From positions 2,489,001 to 2,553,000 of the forward strand of contig NZ_CP022253.1 in NCBI RefSeq assembly GCF_003119195.2: DNA of 64,000 bases, read 5' to 3'. The stretch is from Azospirillum baldaniorum. Its GTDB lineage: Bacteria > Pseudomonadota > Alphaproteobacteria > Azospirillales > Azospirillaceae. Made by a program: the position numbers and the translations under genes. The notes beneath the pieces are model-generated. The model was not told the origin of the DNA, did not search any database, and worked only from the letters and a program-made list of their open reading frames with translations. Positions 1 through 8,389 of the stretch are shown piece after piece (the first letter of the stretch is position 1; the number at the start of each line of letters is the position of its first letter).

Positions 1-414
1 CGCCGCCTCGTTGAAGACACGCGCGCCCGCTTCGGCCACGCGGTGCTGATCGACTGCCATTCCATGCCCTCCCCCGGGCTGGGCGATCGCGACAACCGGC
101 GCAGCGACATCGTGCTGGGGGACTGTTTCGGCAATTCCTGCGCCCCCGCGGTCACCGAGACGGCGGAGCGCTTCCTGCGCGGCCTTGGCTACACGGTCAG
201 CCGCAACGCGCCCTACGCCGGCGGCTACACCACACGCCATTACGGACGCCCGCGCCAGGGGATCCATGTGCTTCAGATCGAAATCAGCCGCGATCTCTAC
301 ATGGACGAGGCCACGCTGTCGCGCCTGCCCTTCCTGACCGTCCTGACCCGGCACATGCATGAGATGGTGGACAACATCGCCCACCTGCCGCCCGCCCCCC
401 TTGCCCCGCGTTGA
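1..414 (+). CDS. N-formylglutamate amidohydrolase family protein, 3' part
   Basis: The gene enters from the left edge, so the N-terminus is missing; 137 codons remain plus a TGA stop. The visible part carries the family hallmarks of the HutG-type N-formylglutamate amidohydrolases: IDCHSMPS near the start, NAPYAGGY in the middle and QIEISRDLYMDE near the end. Members hydrolyse N-formyl-glutamate or related N-acyl amino acids in the cytoplasm, as in histidine degradation. No neighbouring hut gene is visible, so the exact substrate cannot be told. The family call is firm and the substrate is inferred. Confidence 0.85.
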   Translation, partial: RRLVEDTRARFGHAVLIDCHSMPSPGLGDRDNRRSDIVLGDCFGNSCAPAVTETAERFLRGLGYTVSRNAPYAGGYTTRHYGRPRQGIHVLQIEISRDLYMDEATLSRLPFLTVLTRHMHEMVDNIAHLPPAPLAPR

Positions 415-875
415 ACGACCCGTCGCGCCGGGCCGCGCACAAAAAAAGGCCGGGGCAAAGGCCCCGGCCCGAGTCTAGGGAGGAAACGCCCAAGAAGTGC
501 GTTACGGCACCGCCCGCATCGCAGACGCGATCGATGCCGCACTGCACAATATGATGAAACCCCGCCCGGGGATCAAGAGGGAAAATGTTTTTTCATGTCA
601 TTCAATGGCTTAACCAAAGTTAAGACAAAGCTGCAGCGCGGCGCAAACAGCCGCTCATGCTGCATTGCACACAGAATCCCGGCCCTGCTCCCGCACAATC
701 TGGGGCTGGCGGCGCGCCCGCCAACCCACCCCGGTCCTTCGGCATAACCCATTCGACCGATAGGGAACCAACCCCCGACACGGTCGTTTTGTCCCTGCGC
801 GTCCCGGGGTCTGCCCCGCCACACGCGATTCGGCCGCCTTTTCAAGCGGCCGTCCGGCACCGGAGAACCACCCAC
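415..875. other. intergenic region upstream of otsA
   Basis: This 461-base stretch has no convincing protein gene. It holds the minus-oriented terminator (441-470), an inverted repeat CTTAAC-caaa-GTTAAG at 609-624, and TGCTGCATTGCA at 658-669, close to the operator found before both phasin genes. The otsA frame is open back to position 657, but that part is read here as leader because the family start is at 876. Confidence 0.5.
441..470 (-). terminator. minus-oriented intrinsic terminator
   Basis: The hairpin GGCCGGGGC-aaa-GCCCCGGCC spans about 448-469. It is preceded on the plus strand by seven A residues, so on the minus strand the stem is followed by a U-tract. On the plus strand no T-tract follows it. 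It therefore points the wrong way for the upstream plus-strand gene, and no minus-strand protein gene lies to its right. Confidence 0.55.
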
Positions 876-2273
876 GTGAGCAGACTGGTCGTCGTATCCA
901 ACCGCGTCGCCCCCATCGACGAAGGCAAACAGGCCGCCGGGGGCCTCGCCGTGGCCGTGCTGGCCGCGCTGAAGAAGACCGGAGGCATCTGGTTCGGCTG
1001 GAGCGGCACGGTGGTCGAGGAGGAGTCGCAGAGCGAACCCCGGCGCACCGACGTCGGGCGCCTGACCTACGCGACGCTGGACCTCAGCCGCCGCGACTTC
1101 GAGGAATATTACAACGGCTTCGCCAACCAGACCCTGTGGCCGCTGTTCCACTACCGCGTCGGCCTGATCGAGGTCAGCCGCCGCACGCGCGAAGGCTACA
1201 AGCGGGTCAACGGCTACTTCGCGGAGAAACTCGTCCCGCTGCTGCGGCCCGACGACATGGTGTGGGTCCACGACTATCACCTGATCCCCTTCGGCGAGGA
1301 ACTGCGCCAGCGCGGCTGCACCCAGCGCATGGGCTTCTTCCTGCATACGCCTTTCCCGGCGCCGGAGATCCTGGTGGCCTTACCCAACCACCGGGAGCTG
1401 ATCCGGGAGCTGTGCGCCTACGACCTCGTCGGCTTCCACACCCAGGTCGACCTGCGCAGCTTCGCCGACTACATCCGGCAGGAGCTGAACGGCGAGGTGG
1501 AGGATCGCGGCCCCGAGGGCGGCATGCTGATCCATGCTTTCGGGCGCACGCTGCTGGCCCGCGCCTTCCCCATCAGCATCGACACCGAAAATCTGGTGGG
1601 CATCGCCGAGACCGCCGTGCGCTCCCGCCACACCGAGCGGCTGAAGGAGAGCCTTGTCGGGCGGCGGCTGATCATCGGGGTGGACCGGCTGGACTATTCG
1701 AAGGGCCTGCCACAGCGCTTCCAGGCCTTCGAACAGCTTCTGGCGGCCTATCCGGAGCATTGCAACCGCGTTTCCTTCCTCCAGGTGGCGCCGCCGAGCC
1801 GGGAGGACGTGCCCGAGTACATCGCCATCAAGCGCGAGTTGTCGGAACTGTCCGGGCGCATCAACGGGCGCTTCGCCGAATTCGACTGGGTGCCGATCCG
1901 CTACCTGAACAAGAGCTTCGGACGGCGCGTGCTGGCCGGCTTCTACCGCACCGCCCATGTCGGGCTGGTCACCCCGCTGCGCGACGGCATGAATCTCGTC
2001 GCCAAGGAGTATGTCGCCTGCCAGGACGCCGACGACCCCGGCGTTCTGGTGCTGTCCACCTTCGCCGGGGCCGCGCGGGAACTCGATTCGGCGCTGATCG
2101 TCAATCCCTTCGACATCGAGGCGGTGGCCGACGCCCTCCAGCGCGCCCTGACCATGTCGCTGCCCGAGCGCAAGGAGCGCCACGCCGCGATGATGCGCAC
2201 CCTGCGCAGCCACGACATCGGCTGGTGGCGGGAAAGCTACGTCGATGCCTTGACGCGCGCACCGTACGGGTGA
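876..2273 (+). CDS. otsA: alpha,alpha-trehalose-6-phosphate synthase (OtsA)
   Basis: This enzyme transfers glucose from UDP-glucose to glucose-6-phosphate, giving trehalose-6-phosphate (GT20, cytoplasm). The 465 residues match the family length. Visible motifs are SNRVAP (8-13), GGLAVAV (22-28), HDYHL (132-136), DLVGFHTQ (183-190), GVDRLDYSKG (268-277) and PLRDGMNLVAKE (367-378), the nucleotide-sugar site. I chose the GTG at 876 because GGAGAA lies about 9 bases upstream and the protein then begins directly with the first beta strand, although the frame stays open back to 657. Glucokinase follows after 10 bases and may supply the glucose-6-phosphate acceptor. No otsB phosphatase gene is adjacent. 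Confidence 0.95.
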   Translation: MSRLVVVSNRVAPIDEGKQAAGGLAVAVLAALKKTGGIWFGWSGTVVEEESQSEPRRTDVGRLTYATLDLSRRDFEEYYNGFANQTLWPLFHYRVGLIEVSRRTREGYKRVNGYFAEKLVPLLRPDDMVWVHDYHLIPFGEELRQRGCTQRMGFFLHTPFPAPEILVALPNHRELIRELCAYDLVGFHTQVDLRSFADYIRQELNGEVEDRGPEGGMLIHAFGRTLLARAFPISIDTENLVGIAETAVRSRHTERLKESLVGRRLIIGVDRLDYSKGLPQRFQAFEQLLAAYPEHCNRVSFLQVAPPSREDVPEYIAIKRELSELSGRINGRFAEFDWVPIRYLNKSFGRRVLAGFYRTAHVGLVTPLRDGMNLVAKEYVACQDADDPGVLVLSTFAGAARELDSALIVNPFDIEAVADALQRALTMSLPERKERHAAMMRTLRSHDIGWWRESYVDALTRAPYG

Positions 2274-2283
2274 AACTGATTGC

Positions 2284-3273
2284 ATGACCGCAGACCACAC
2301 CACCAATGACCGCGCCACCGTTTCCGGCCCCGTCACCCTGGTCGCCGACATCGGCGCCACCAACGCCCGCTTCGGCCTGATCGACGGCACGGGCATCCAC
2401 GGGTCGCGCGTGCTGCGCTGCGCCGACTTCCCGTCGCTGGAGGCGGCGGCGCTCGCCTATCTGGGCGGCGTGGCCCATGACGCCCGGCCCAGCCGCGGCG
2501 CCTTCGCGATCGCCGGCCCGGTGACCGGCGACGCGGTGCTGATGACCAACCGCGGCTGGTCCTTCTCCACGGCCGAGGTGCGCGGCAAGCTGGGGCTGGA
2601 GCGGCTGGCCGTCATCAACGACTTCACCGCCGTCGCCCTGTCGGTGCCCCGCCTCACCGCCGCCGACGTCCGTCAGGTGGGCGAGGGAGCGCCGGTGCCG
2701 GGCCGCGTCGTCGGCGTGGTCGGGCCGGGCAGCGGGCTGGGCGTGTCGGGGCTGGTGCCCGGCGCCGAGGGCTGGACCGCGCTGGCCGCGGAGGGTGGCC
2801 ACGTCACCATGGCGCCGGTCAGCGACCGCGAGAGCGCCGTCCTGGCCCAGCTCCGCAAGAGCTTCGAGCATGTGTCGGCGGAGCGGGTGCTGTCCGGGCC
2901 GGGGCTGGTTAACCTCTATCAGGCGCTGTGCGTCCTCGACCACCAGGAGCCGGAACCCTTCACCCCGGCCCAGGTGTCGGATGCGGCGACCGCCAACACC
3001 AATCCCCATTGCGTGGAGGCGGTGGAGATGTTCTGCGCGATGCTCGGCACCGTGGCGGGCAACCTCGCTTTGACGCTGGGTGCGCGCGGCGGCATCTACA
3101 TCGCGGGCGGCATCGTGCCGAAACTGGGCACCCTGTTCACCCACTCCCGCTTCCGCAAGCGTTTCATGGAGAAGGGCCGGATGCGCGATTTCCTGGCCCC
3201 CATCCCGACCTACGTCATCACCCACGAGCTTCCCGCCTTCCTCGGTCTGGCCGAGGCCGCGGAGCGGGCGTAA
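2284..3273 (+). CDS. glk: glucokinase (Glk family)
   Basis: This enzyme phosphorylates glucose with ATP in the cytoplasm. The 329 residues carry the phosphate-binding ADIGATNARF (21-30), INDF with the catalytic Asp at about 113, GPGSGLGVSGL (147-157) and EGGH (170-173), all typical of bacterial Glk rather than ROK kinases, which have a zinc motif not seen here. It starts 10 bases after otsA and is probably co-transcribed with it, linking glucose phosphorylation to trehalose phosphate synthesis. A short hairpin (GGCGTAA/TTACGCC, 3268-3287) sits between this gene and the convergent next one. Confidence 0.93.
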   Translation: MTADHTTNDRATVSGPVTLVADIGATNARFGLIDGTGIHGSRVLRCADFPSLEAAALAYLGGVAHDARPSRGAFAIAGPVTGDAVLMTNRGWSFSTAEVRGKLGLERLAVINDFTAVALSVPRLTAADVRQVGEGAPVPGRVVGVVGPGSGLGVSGLVPGAEGWTALAAEGGHVTMAPVSDRESAVLAQLRKSFEHVSAERVLSGPGLVNLYQALCVLDHQEPEPFTPAQVSDAATANTNPHCVEAVEMFCAMLGTVAGNLALTLGARGGIYIAGGIVPKLGTLFTHSRFRKRFMEKGRMRDFLAPIPTYVITHELPAFLGLAEAAERA

Positions 3274-3279
3274 CGGCGC

Positions 3280-3885
3280 TTACGCCGTCAACCGCGAGAC
3301 GGCCAGTTTCAGGTCGGCCAGGAAGGTCGGCTGTTCGGCGAGTTGGCCGCGCAGGATGTAGCTGGGGTGGAAGGTCGCCACCACCTCGGCCCCCGGCACG
3401 AGGCGGCAGGGCTGGACCGTGCCGCGCAACTGCATGATCCCGTTCAGCCCGGTCAACGCCCACAGCGGCGTGCGGCCCAGCGCGACGATGACGCGGGGGG
3501 CGAAGCCCTCCAGAGTCCGCTGCAGATGCTCGATCTCGCCGGAAAACTCCGCCAGCACCCAGTCGGAGGTGCCGAACGGCCCCCAGCGCTCGTCGAGCGC
3601 CCGCCCTTCCTTCCTGGCGCGGGTGCGCGAGGCGAAGAAATGCCCGACCTTGTTGCCCGGCGGCTGGTAACGGAAGACGTTGGCGACGAGGCATTCCGCC
3701 CGCTCCACCCCCGCCGCCTTCAGCGTCTCGTCGAGGAGCTGCCCGCTGCGCCCGACGAAGGGAGCGCCCCGCCGGGCCTCCTCCGCCCCCGGCGCCTCTC
3801 CGACGATGGCGAGGCGCGGCCCGGCGGCGGTCTTCGTGGGCTGCTGGTAATCGGCGAAGGGCAGGTCCGTCATGCGCGCGTCCAT
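3280..3885 (-). CDS. uracil-DNA glycosylase superfamily protein
   Basis: The fold is indicated by GEAPGAEEA, GRSGQLLDETL, NVFRYQPPGNK and the C-terminal FHPSYILRG, the signatures of the UDG family 4/5-like group. Family 4 enzymes coordinate an FeS cluster with four cysteines. This 201-residue protein has only two visible cysteines (AECLV, QPCRL), so the cluster is probably absent. It may remove uracil or another damaged base, but activity is inferred. ATG codons at 3885 (used) and 3873 are both possible; neither has a strong SD. It is convergent with glk and divergent from the pterin dehydratase gene. Confidence 0.72.
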   Translation of the reverse strand: MDARMTDLPFADYQQPTKTAAGPRLAIVGEAPGAEEARRGAPFVGRSGQLLDETLKAAGVERAECLVANVFRYQPPGNKVGHFFASRTRARKEGRALDERWGPFGTSDWVLAEFSGEIEHLQRTLEGFAPRVIVALGRTPLWALTGLNGIMQLRGTVQPCRLVPGAEVVATFHPSYILRGQLAEQPTFLADLKLAVSRLTA

Positions 3886-3974
3886 GGCTGGTTGTGAGGC
3901 TTGCCGCCGCGAGGCTTCGGCCCCAGCATTGTTCGAAACGAGGGTTCGAAACCAACAACACAGGAGGACGCGAT

Positions 3975-4376
3975 ATGGCGACACACCAAGAGCTGGCTGG
4001 AAAGACCTGTGAACCCTGCCGCGGTGGCATCCCGCCGATGGACCGCGCCATGGCCGAGAACTATCTGGTGCAGGTCCCCGGCTGGTCGATCAGGCCGGAC
4101 CCCGACCGGCTGGAGCGCGATTACCGATTCTCCAACTTCCGCGAGGCGCAGCATTTCGCCATGCGCGTCGGCGATCTGTGCGAGGCGGAAGGCCACCACG
4201 CCGAGATCCTCTACGGCTGGGGCCATTGCACCGTCACCTTCTGGACGCACAAGATCAGGGGCCTGCACGAGAACGACTTCATCATGGCCGCCAAGGTCGA
4301 GGGGCTGATGGACGAGCCCTACGCCCCGGTGTCGGAGTCCATGGGCGACGTCTCCCCCACCGCGCGCCGCGGCTGA
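3975..4376 (+). CDS. phhB: pterin-4a-carbinolamine dehydratase
   Basis: This enzyme recycles the 4a-hydroxy-tetrahydrobiopterin made by aromatic amino acid hydroxylases; some bacterial homologues act as moonlighting regulators. The 133-residue protein has the catalytic histidine set GHHAEI, a spaced TFWTHKIRGL and the closing NDFIMAAKVE. AGGAGG lies 8 bases before the ATG at 3975, which decides the start. The N-terminus has a CEPCRGGIPP segment ahead of the fold, a form common in alpha- and gammaproteobacterial homologues. It is a single gene; no hydroxylase is adjacent. Confidence 0.88.
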   Translation: MATHQELAGKTCEPCRGGIPPMDRAMAENYLVQVPGWSIRPDPDRLERDYRFSNFREAQHFAMRVGDLCEAEGHHAEILYGWGHCTVTFWTHKIRGLHENDFIMAAKVEGLMDEPYAPVSESMGDVSPTARRG

Positions 4377-4400
4377 TTTCTTCCGTTCCCCTCAACTTTT

Positions 4401-4521
4401 TCCCCTGTCCCCTCCGGGGAGAGGGTTAGGGTTGAGGGGATTGCGCGTGGCGGTACGTCCGGCACAAGCGCATACCCTTCACCCGGCCCTCCGGGCCACC
4501 CTCTCCCCAGAGGGGCGAGGG
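4401..4521. repeat. intergenic palindromic repeat (CCCTC/GAGGG family), copy 1
   Basis: Two facing GC-rich palindromic units, one around CCCCTCCGGGGAGAGGG and one around GGCCACCCTCTCCCC, flank a short unique centre. Similar elements occur at 27379-27520, 35723-35806 and 42119-42225, always between genes, so this is a dispersed family. Confidence 0.6.
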
Positions 4522-4544
4522 AAAATCAGCCCGAAGGACGAACC

Positions 4545-5729
4545 ATGCCCACCGCCCTGCCCGCCATCATCCAATGGGGCCTGTCCAGCTACAGCGGATG
4601 GGGCGTCAACGGGCTGCAGCTGGCGCTGAGCTGGACGCGCAGCGGTCGGCTGGTGCCGGTCTGCTCGCTGCCGCTGCGGCTGGAGGACATCGCGCTGTCT
4701 CCGCTGGAATGGCGGCGCATGAGCGGCTTCGTCCGCGAGTCCGAAGCGCTGTGCCGGCAGATCGCGCCTCATGCGGGGCAGGAGATCGGGGTGTCGGTGC
4801 CGGTGCTGCGCGGGCTCGGCAACAACCTCGTCGGCAGCCGGTCGGTGGAGGGGGTGACGGTGAAGGGCCAGCCCACCGTCGGCGTCTGCTATCTGGAGGA
4901 CAGCGGCATCAATGCGGAAGGCTTGGCGCGGGCGGAGCAATGCGCGGCCATCGTCGCCGGGTCCAGCTTCGTCGAGCGGGTGCTGACCGGCGCCGGGATC
5001 GGGCGGGTGCAGACGGTGCTGCAGGGCGTCGATCCCACCCACTTCCACCCGGCGCCCAAGGTCGGCTGGTTCAAGGACCGCTTCGTCGTCTTCTCCGGCG
5101 GCAAGCCGGAGTTCCGCAAGGGGCAGGACCTCGCCCTGCTCGGCTTCCGCGCCTTCGCCGAGCGCCATCCCGAGGCGCTGCTGCTGACCGCTTGGCACAA
5201 CCCCTGGCCGGAAAGCGCCCGCTCGCTGGAGGCCAACCCCGCCGTGGCTCCGGTGCCCTTCCATGACAACGGGCAGTTCGACGGCGCGGGCTGGGCGGTC
5301 GCCAACGGCGTGCCGCCCGATCAGGTGATGGACCTCGGGCCCGTCCCCAACGCCGACATGGCCCGCATCCTGCGCGAGGTCGACGTCGGCCTGTTCCCCA
5401 ACCGCGGCGAGGGCGGGACCAACCTCGTCGCCATGGAATGCATGGCCTGCGGCGTGCCCGCCATCCTGTCGGCCAACACCGGGCATCTCGACCTGATCGG
5501 GGCGGACCGCTGCGTCCCGCTGACCCGGCAGGGCACCGTCCAGGCCTCCTTCGGCACGGAGGGCTGGGGCGAGAGCGACGTGGAGGAGATCGTCGCGGCG
5601 CTGGAAGGCCTGTGGGCCGACCGCGCCCACGCCGCGACCATCGGGCGGACGGGCGCCGCCTTCCTGGCCGGGTTGACCTGGGACCGTTACGCGGACGGGG
5701 TGGCGGAGGTCGTGGAGTCGGTGCTGTAG
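4545..5729 (+). CDS. glycosyltransferase, GT4-like
   Basis: This 394-residue GT-B protein begins with a glycine-rich SSYSGWGVNGLQLAL segment. Its C-terminal nucleotide-sugar half carries FSGGKPEFRKGQDLAL (about 180-195), PNADMARILREVDVGLFPNRGEGGTNLVAMECMACGVP and a following SANTGH, the E-x7-E pattern of GT4-type retaining transferases. Donor and acceptor cannot be told from the sequence. No polysaccharide genes are adjacent. Its stop is only 3 bases from the convergent aminotransferase stop. Confidence 0.75.
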   Translation: MPTALPAIIQWGLSSYSGWGVNGLQLALSWTRSGRLVPVCSLPLRLEDIALSPLEWRRMSGFVRESEALCRQIAPHAGQEIGVSVPVLRGLGNNLVGSRSVEGVTVKGQPTVGVCYLEDSGINAEGLARAEQCAAIVAGSSFVERVLTGAGIGRVQTVLQGVDPTHFHPAPKVGWFKDRFVVFSGGKPEFRKGQDLALLGFRAFAERHPEALLLTAWHNPWPESARSLEANPAVAPVPFHDNGQFDGAGWAVANGVPPDQVMDLGPVPNADMARILREVDVGLFPNRGEGGTNLVAMECMACGVPAILSANTGHLDLIGADRCVPLTRQGTVQASFGTEGWGESDVEEIVAALEGLWADRAHAATIGRTGAAFLAGLTWDRYADGVAEVVESVL

Positions 5730-5732
5730 CGC

Positions 5733-6935
5733 CTACAGCGCTTTCACCGCCGTCAGCAGCCGCTCCACCTCCGCCTCGTCGTTGTAGTAATGTGGGGAGG
5801 CGCGGACGACCTCGGTCAGCCCACGGGCCTCCATGTCGAGCGGGGTCGAGGGCGCTGAGGACACCGACAGGTTGATCCCCTGGCCGCGCAGAGCGGATTT
5901 GATGGACCGCGGCTCATGGCCGTCCACCGTGAAGGTGACGATGGCGCAGCGCTCCGCCCCGAGATCGCGCACCGTCACGCCGGGAAGCGCGCCCAGACCG
6001 TGCCGCAGCCTGTCGGCCAGCGCGAAGGCGCGGTCGCGGATCGCCTCCAGCCCCCAGGACAGCGCATACTCCACCGCCACCCCCAGCCCGAGCCGGGCCG
6101 CAATGTTGCTCTCCCACAGCTCGAAGCGGCGGGCGTCGGGGCGCATGGTGTAGCGGTCCGGCCCTACCAGCGCGCCGCCGCTGTGGTCGAGCGTGTGCGG
6201 CTCGATGCGGTCGAGCCAGTCCTTGCGGACATAGAGAAAGCCGGTGCCCCGCGGCGCGCGCAGGAACTTGCGCCCGGTCGCCGACAGGAAGTCGCAGCCC
6301 AGCTCCTCGACGTCCACCGGCATCTGGCCCACCGTCTGGCAGGCGTCGAGCAGATAAGGAATGCCATGCCGCCGGGCGACGCGCCCGATGGCAGCCGCCG
6401 GGTTGACCAACCCGCCGTTGGTCGGAATGTGGGTGATGGCGATCAGCTTGACCGGACCCTTCCCCGGCTCCCCGATCATCGCCTCCAGCGCCGCGACGGA
6501 GGCCTGGCCGGTCTCGTCGCTGGGGATCACCTCGACCACCACGCCGGTGCGCCGGGAGGCCTGCAGGAAGGGAATCAGGTTGGCGGCGTATTCGGCGCGC
6601 GCCGTCAGGATGCGGTCGCCGGGCCGGAAGCCCTCCCCCGGCAGGACGGCCAGCGCGTTGAAGGCCATGCCCCAGGCCACGGTCGCGTTCTCCGCCAGGG
6701 CCACCTCCTCCCGCGAGCAGGCGAGCAGGCGGGCCACGGAGTCATAGACGCCCTCCAGCCGGTCGGCGGCGCGCTCGGCCGCCTCGTAGCCGCCGATTGT
6801 GGCCTCCAGCGCCAGATGCGCGGTCACGGCGTCCAGCACCGGCTGCGGCGGCAGGGCGGCCCCGGCGTTGTTGAAGTGGACGACGTGCCGGGTCCCCGGC
6901 GTCTCCGCGCGGGCGCGCGCGATGTCGATGGTCAT
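5733..6935 (-). CDS. class V aminotransferase-fold PLP enzyme
   Basis: This is a 400-residue fold-type I PLP enzyme. It shows HFNNAGAALPP (20-30), THIP (about 168-171), LLDACQTVGQMP with the PLP-binding Asp near 197, and SATGRKFLRAPRGTGFLYV with the Schiff-base Lys near 223. The family includes cysteine desulfurases, C-S lyases and EgtE-like enzymes. No catalytic Cys loop of a desulfurase is obvious, so lyase or aminotransferase activity is more likely. Its ATG overlaps the cupin stop by 4 bases, making it the third gene of a coupled operon with a dipeptide epimerase. Confidence 0.8.
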   Translation of the reverse strand: MTIDIARARAETPGTRHVVHFNNAGAALPPQPVLDAVTAHLALEATIGGYEAAERAADRLEGVYDSVARLLACSREEVALAENATVAWGMAFNALAVLPGEGFRPGDRILTARAEYAANLIPFLQASRRTGVVVEVIPSDETGQASVAALEAMIGEPGKGPVKLIAITHIPTNGGLVNPAAAIGRVARRHGIPYLLDACQTVGQMPVDVEELGCDFLSATGRKFLRAPRGTGFLYVRKDWLDRIEPHTLDHSGGALVGPDRYTMRPDARRFELWESNIAARLGLGVAVEYALSWGLEAIRDRAFALADRLRHGLGALPGVTVRDLGAERCAIVTFTVDGHEPRSIKSALRGQGINLSVSSAPSTPLDMEARGLTEVVRASPHYYNDEAEVERLLTAVKAL

Positions 6936-7315
6936 GCGTTCTCCCCCTGCCCCGGTGTTTCCGGTGGTTGTTTCTCGCCGATGTGCACCGCCAACCAGAC
7001 GGTCGGGGCGGTCGGATCGGTCCAGGCGACGCGGTGCCGCCGCCGGGCGGGGATCATCACCCAGTCGCCGGGTCCGAGCGCGCGCTCCGCCTCGCCTTCA
7101 AGCTGCAGCCGGGCCGCGCCCTGGACGACCAGCACGAACTCGTCCCAGTCCTGATCGTACCAGAAGCCGTTGGGGGACGCCTGACCGGTGGACAGGATGC
7201 GCTCGATGCGCACCGTGCCAGACGATGCCGCCGCTTCCGTCAATGTCGTGAAAATCTCGTCCGGCAGTGTACCGGACGACAGGCCCGCCAGCAGGTTGCC
7301 GGCCGGGACGCTCAT
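6932..7315 (-). CDS. cupin-domain protein
   Basis: This is a small 127-residue beta-barrel protein with SPNGFWYDQDWDEFVLVVQGAARLQLEGE and GPGDWVMIPARRRHRVAW, which is cupin motif 1 (partly degenerate) and motif 2 with the metal-binding His. It could be a small isomerase or dioxygenase, or a sensor; the metal set looks incomplete because motif 1 has no His pair. It overlaps the epimerase stop and the aminotransferase start by 4 bases each, so it is translated as part of one operon. Confidence 0.75.
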   Translation of the reverse strand: MSVPAGNLLAGLSSGTLPDEIFTTLTEAAASSGTVRIERILSTGQASPNGFWYDQDWDEFVLVVQGAARLQLEGEAERALGPGDWVMIPARRRHRVAWTDPTAPTVWLAVHIGEKQPPETPGQGENA

Positions 7316-8310
7316 CCCCAGAGTTCGGGGGCGGGCGGGAACAGGGTGCCGCCGTCGTAATGCAGGGCCGGCGTGCGGTCCTCGGCCAGCAGCAGCGGCC
7401 CGTCGAGGTCGACGTAGCGCGCGCCCTGGGCCAGCAGGACGGCCGGCGCCATGGCGAGCGAGGTGGCGACCATGCAGCCGACCATGATGTCGAAGCCGGA
7501 CTCCTGCGCCGCCTGCTTCAGCAGCAGCGCCTCGGTCAGGCCGCCGGTCTTGTCCAGCTTGATGTTCACCACCCGGTAGATGCCCTTCAGCCGGTCGAGC
7601 GAGTCCAGCCCGTGGCAGGATTCGTCGGCGCCCAGCGGCACCGGGCAGTCGATGCCGCGCAGCGCCTCGTCCTCGCCGGCGGGCAGCGGCTGCTCGATCA
7701 GCTCCACCCCGAGATCGGCGAGCACCGGGGCGAAGCGGCGGAGCATCTCCAGAGTCCAGGCCTCGTTGGCGTCGACGATCAGGCGGGTGGTCGGGGCGGC
7801 CTCGCGCACCGCGCGCACGCGGTCGAGGTCGCCCTCCCCGGTCAGCTTCATCTTCAGCAGCGGATGGTCCGCCGCCCGCGCCTTGGCGGAGGCGGCCATC
7901 GCCGCGGGTTCGTCGACGCTCAGCGTGTAGCAGGTGGTCAGCTTCTTCGGCGCGTCGGGCAAGCCGGCGAGCCGCCACGCCGGTTTGCCCGCCTGTTTGG
8001 CCTCCAGGTCCCACAGCGCGCAGTCCAGCGCGTTGCGCGCGGCCCCCGGCGGCAGAAGGGCGCGCAGCCGCTCGCGGTCCAGCCCGTCCGCCACCACCCC
8101 GGCCAGGGACTCCAGCGTCTTGACCGTCTCGTGCAGCGACTCCCCGTAGCGGGCGTAGGGCACGCACTCCCCACGCCCCCGCTTGCAGGATTCGACCACC
8201 TCGGCGACCACGACCTCGGCCTCGGTCTTGGCGCCGCGCGATATGCGGAAGGTCCCCGCGATGGGGAAGGTATCGCGGCGGACGTAAAGACGGCGGGCGG
8301 TGGACGACAT
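7312..8310 (-). CDS. dipeptide epimerase (L-Ala-D/L-Glu epimerase type), enolase superfamily
   Basis: Enolase-superfamily barrel, 332 residues. The catalytic marks are the KMK pair (LLKMKL), metal ligands in VDANEAW, LIEQPL and GADES, the second catalytic Lys in NIKLDKTGG, and the DLD near the end (YVDLDGPL) that marks dipeptide epimerases. These enzymes interconvert L-Ala-D-Glu from murein with L-Ala-L-Glu, or act on other dipeptides. I use the ATG at 8310, preceded by GGAGAG; an upstream in-frame TTG (8325) is less likely. It is the first gene of the operon with the cupin and the class V PLP enzyme, suggesting modified-peptide or murein-peptide catabolism. Confidence 0.85.
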   Translation of the reverse strand: MSSTARRLYVRRDTFPIAGTFRISRGAKTEAEVVVAEVVESCKRGRGECVPYARYGESLHETVKTLESLAGVVADGLDRERLRALLPPGAARNALDCALWDLEAKQAGKPAWRLAGLPDAPKKLTTCYTLSVDEPAAMAASAKARAADHPLLKMKLTGEGDLDRVRAVREAAPTTRLIVDANEAWTLEMLRRFAPVLADLGVELIEQPLPAGEDEALRGIDCPVPLGADESCHGLDSLDRLKGIYRVVNIKLDKTGGLTEALLLKQAAQESGFDIMVGCMVATSLAMAPAVLLAQGARYVDLDGPLLLAEDRTPALHYDGGTLFPPAPELWG

Positions 8311-8389
8311 GAAACTCTCCAGCAACGCGGCGGACCCGAAGTGTAAGCAAACCCGCCGCGATGACCAGAGCAGGGTGCGAATGCCAGCC

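Noticed and set aside
573-1346. Minus-strand frame overlapping the otsA start
   Set aside because: Antisense to the conserved N-terminus of OtsA; repetitive residue content and no SD.
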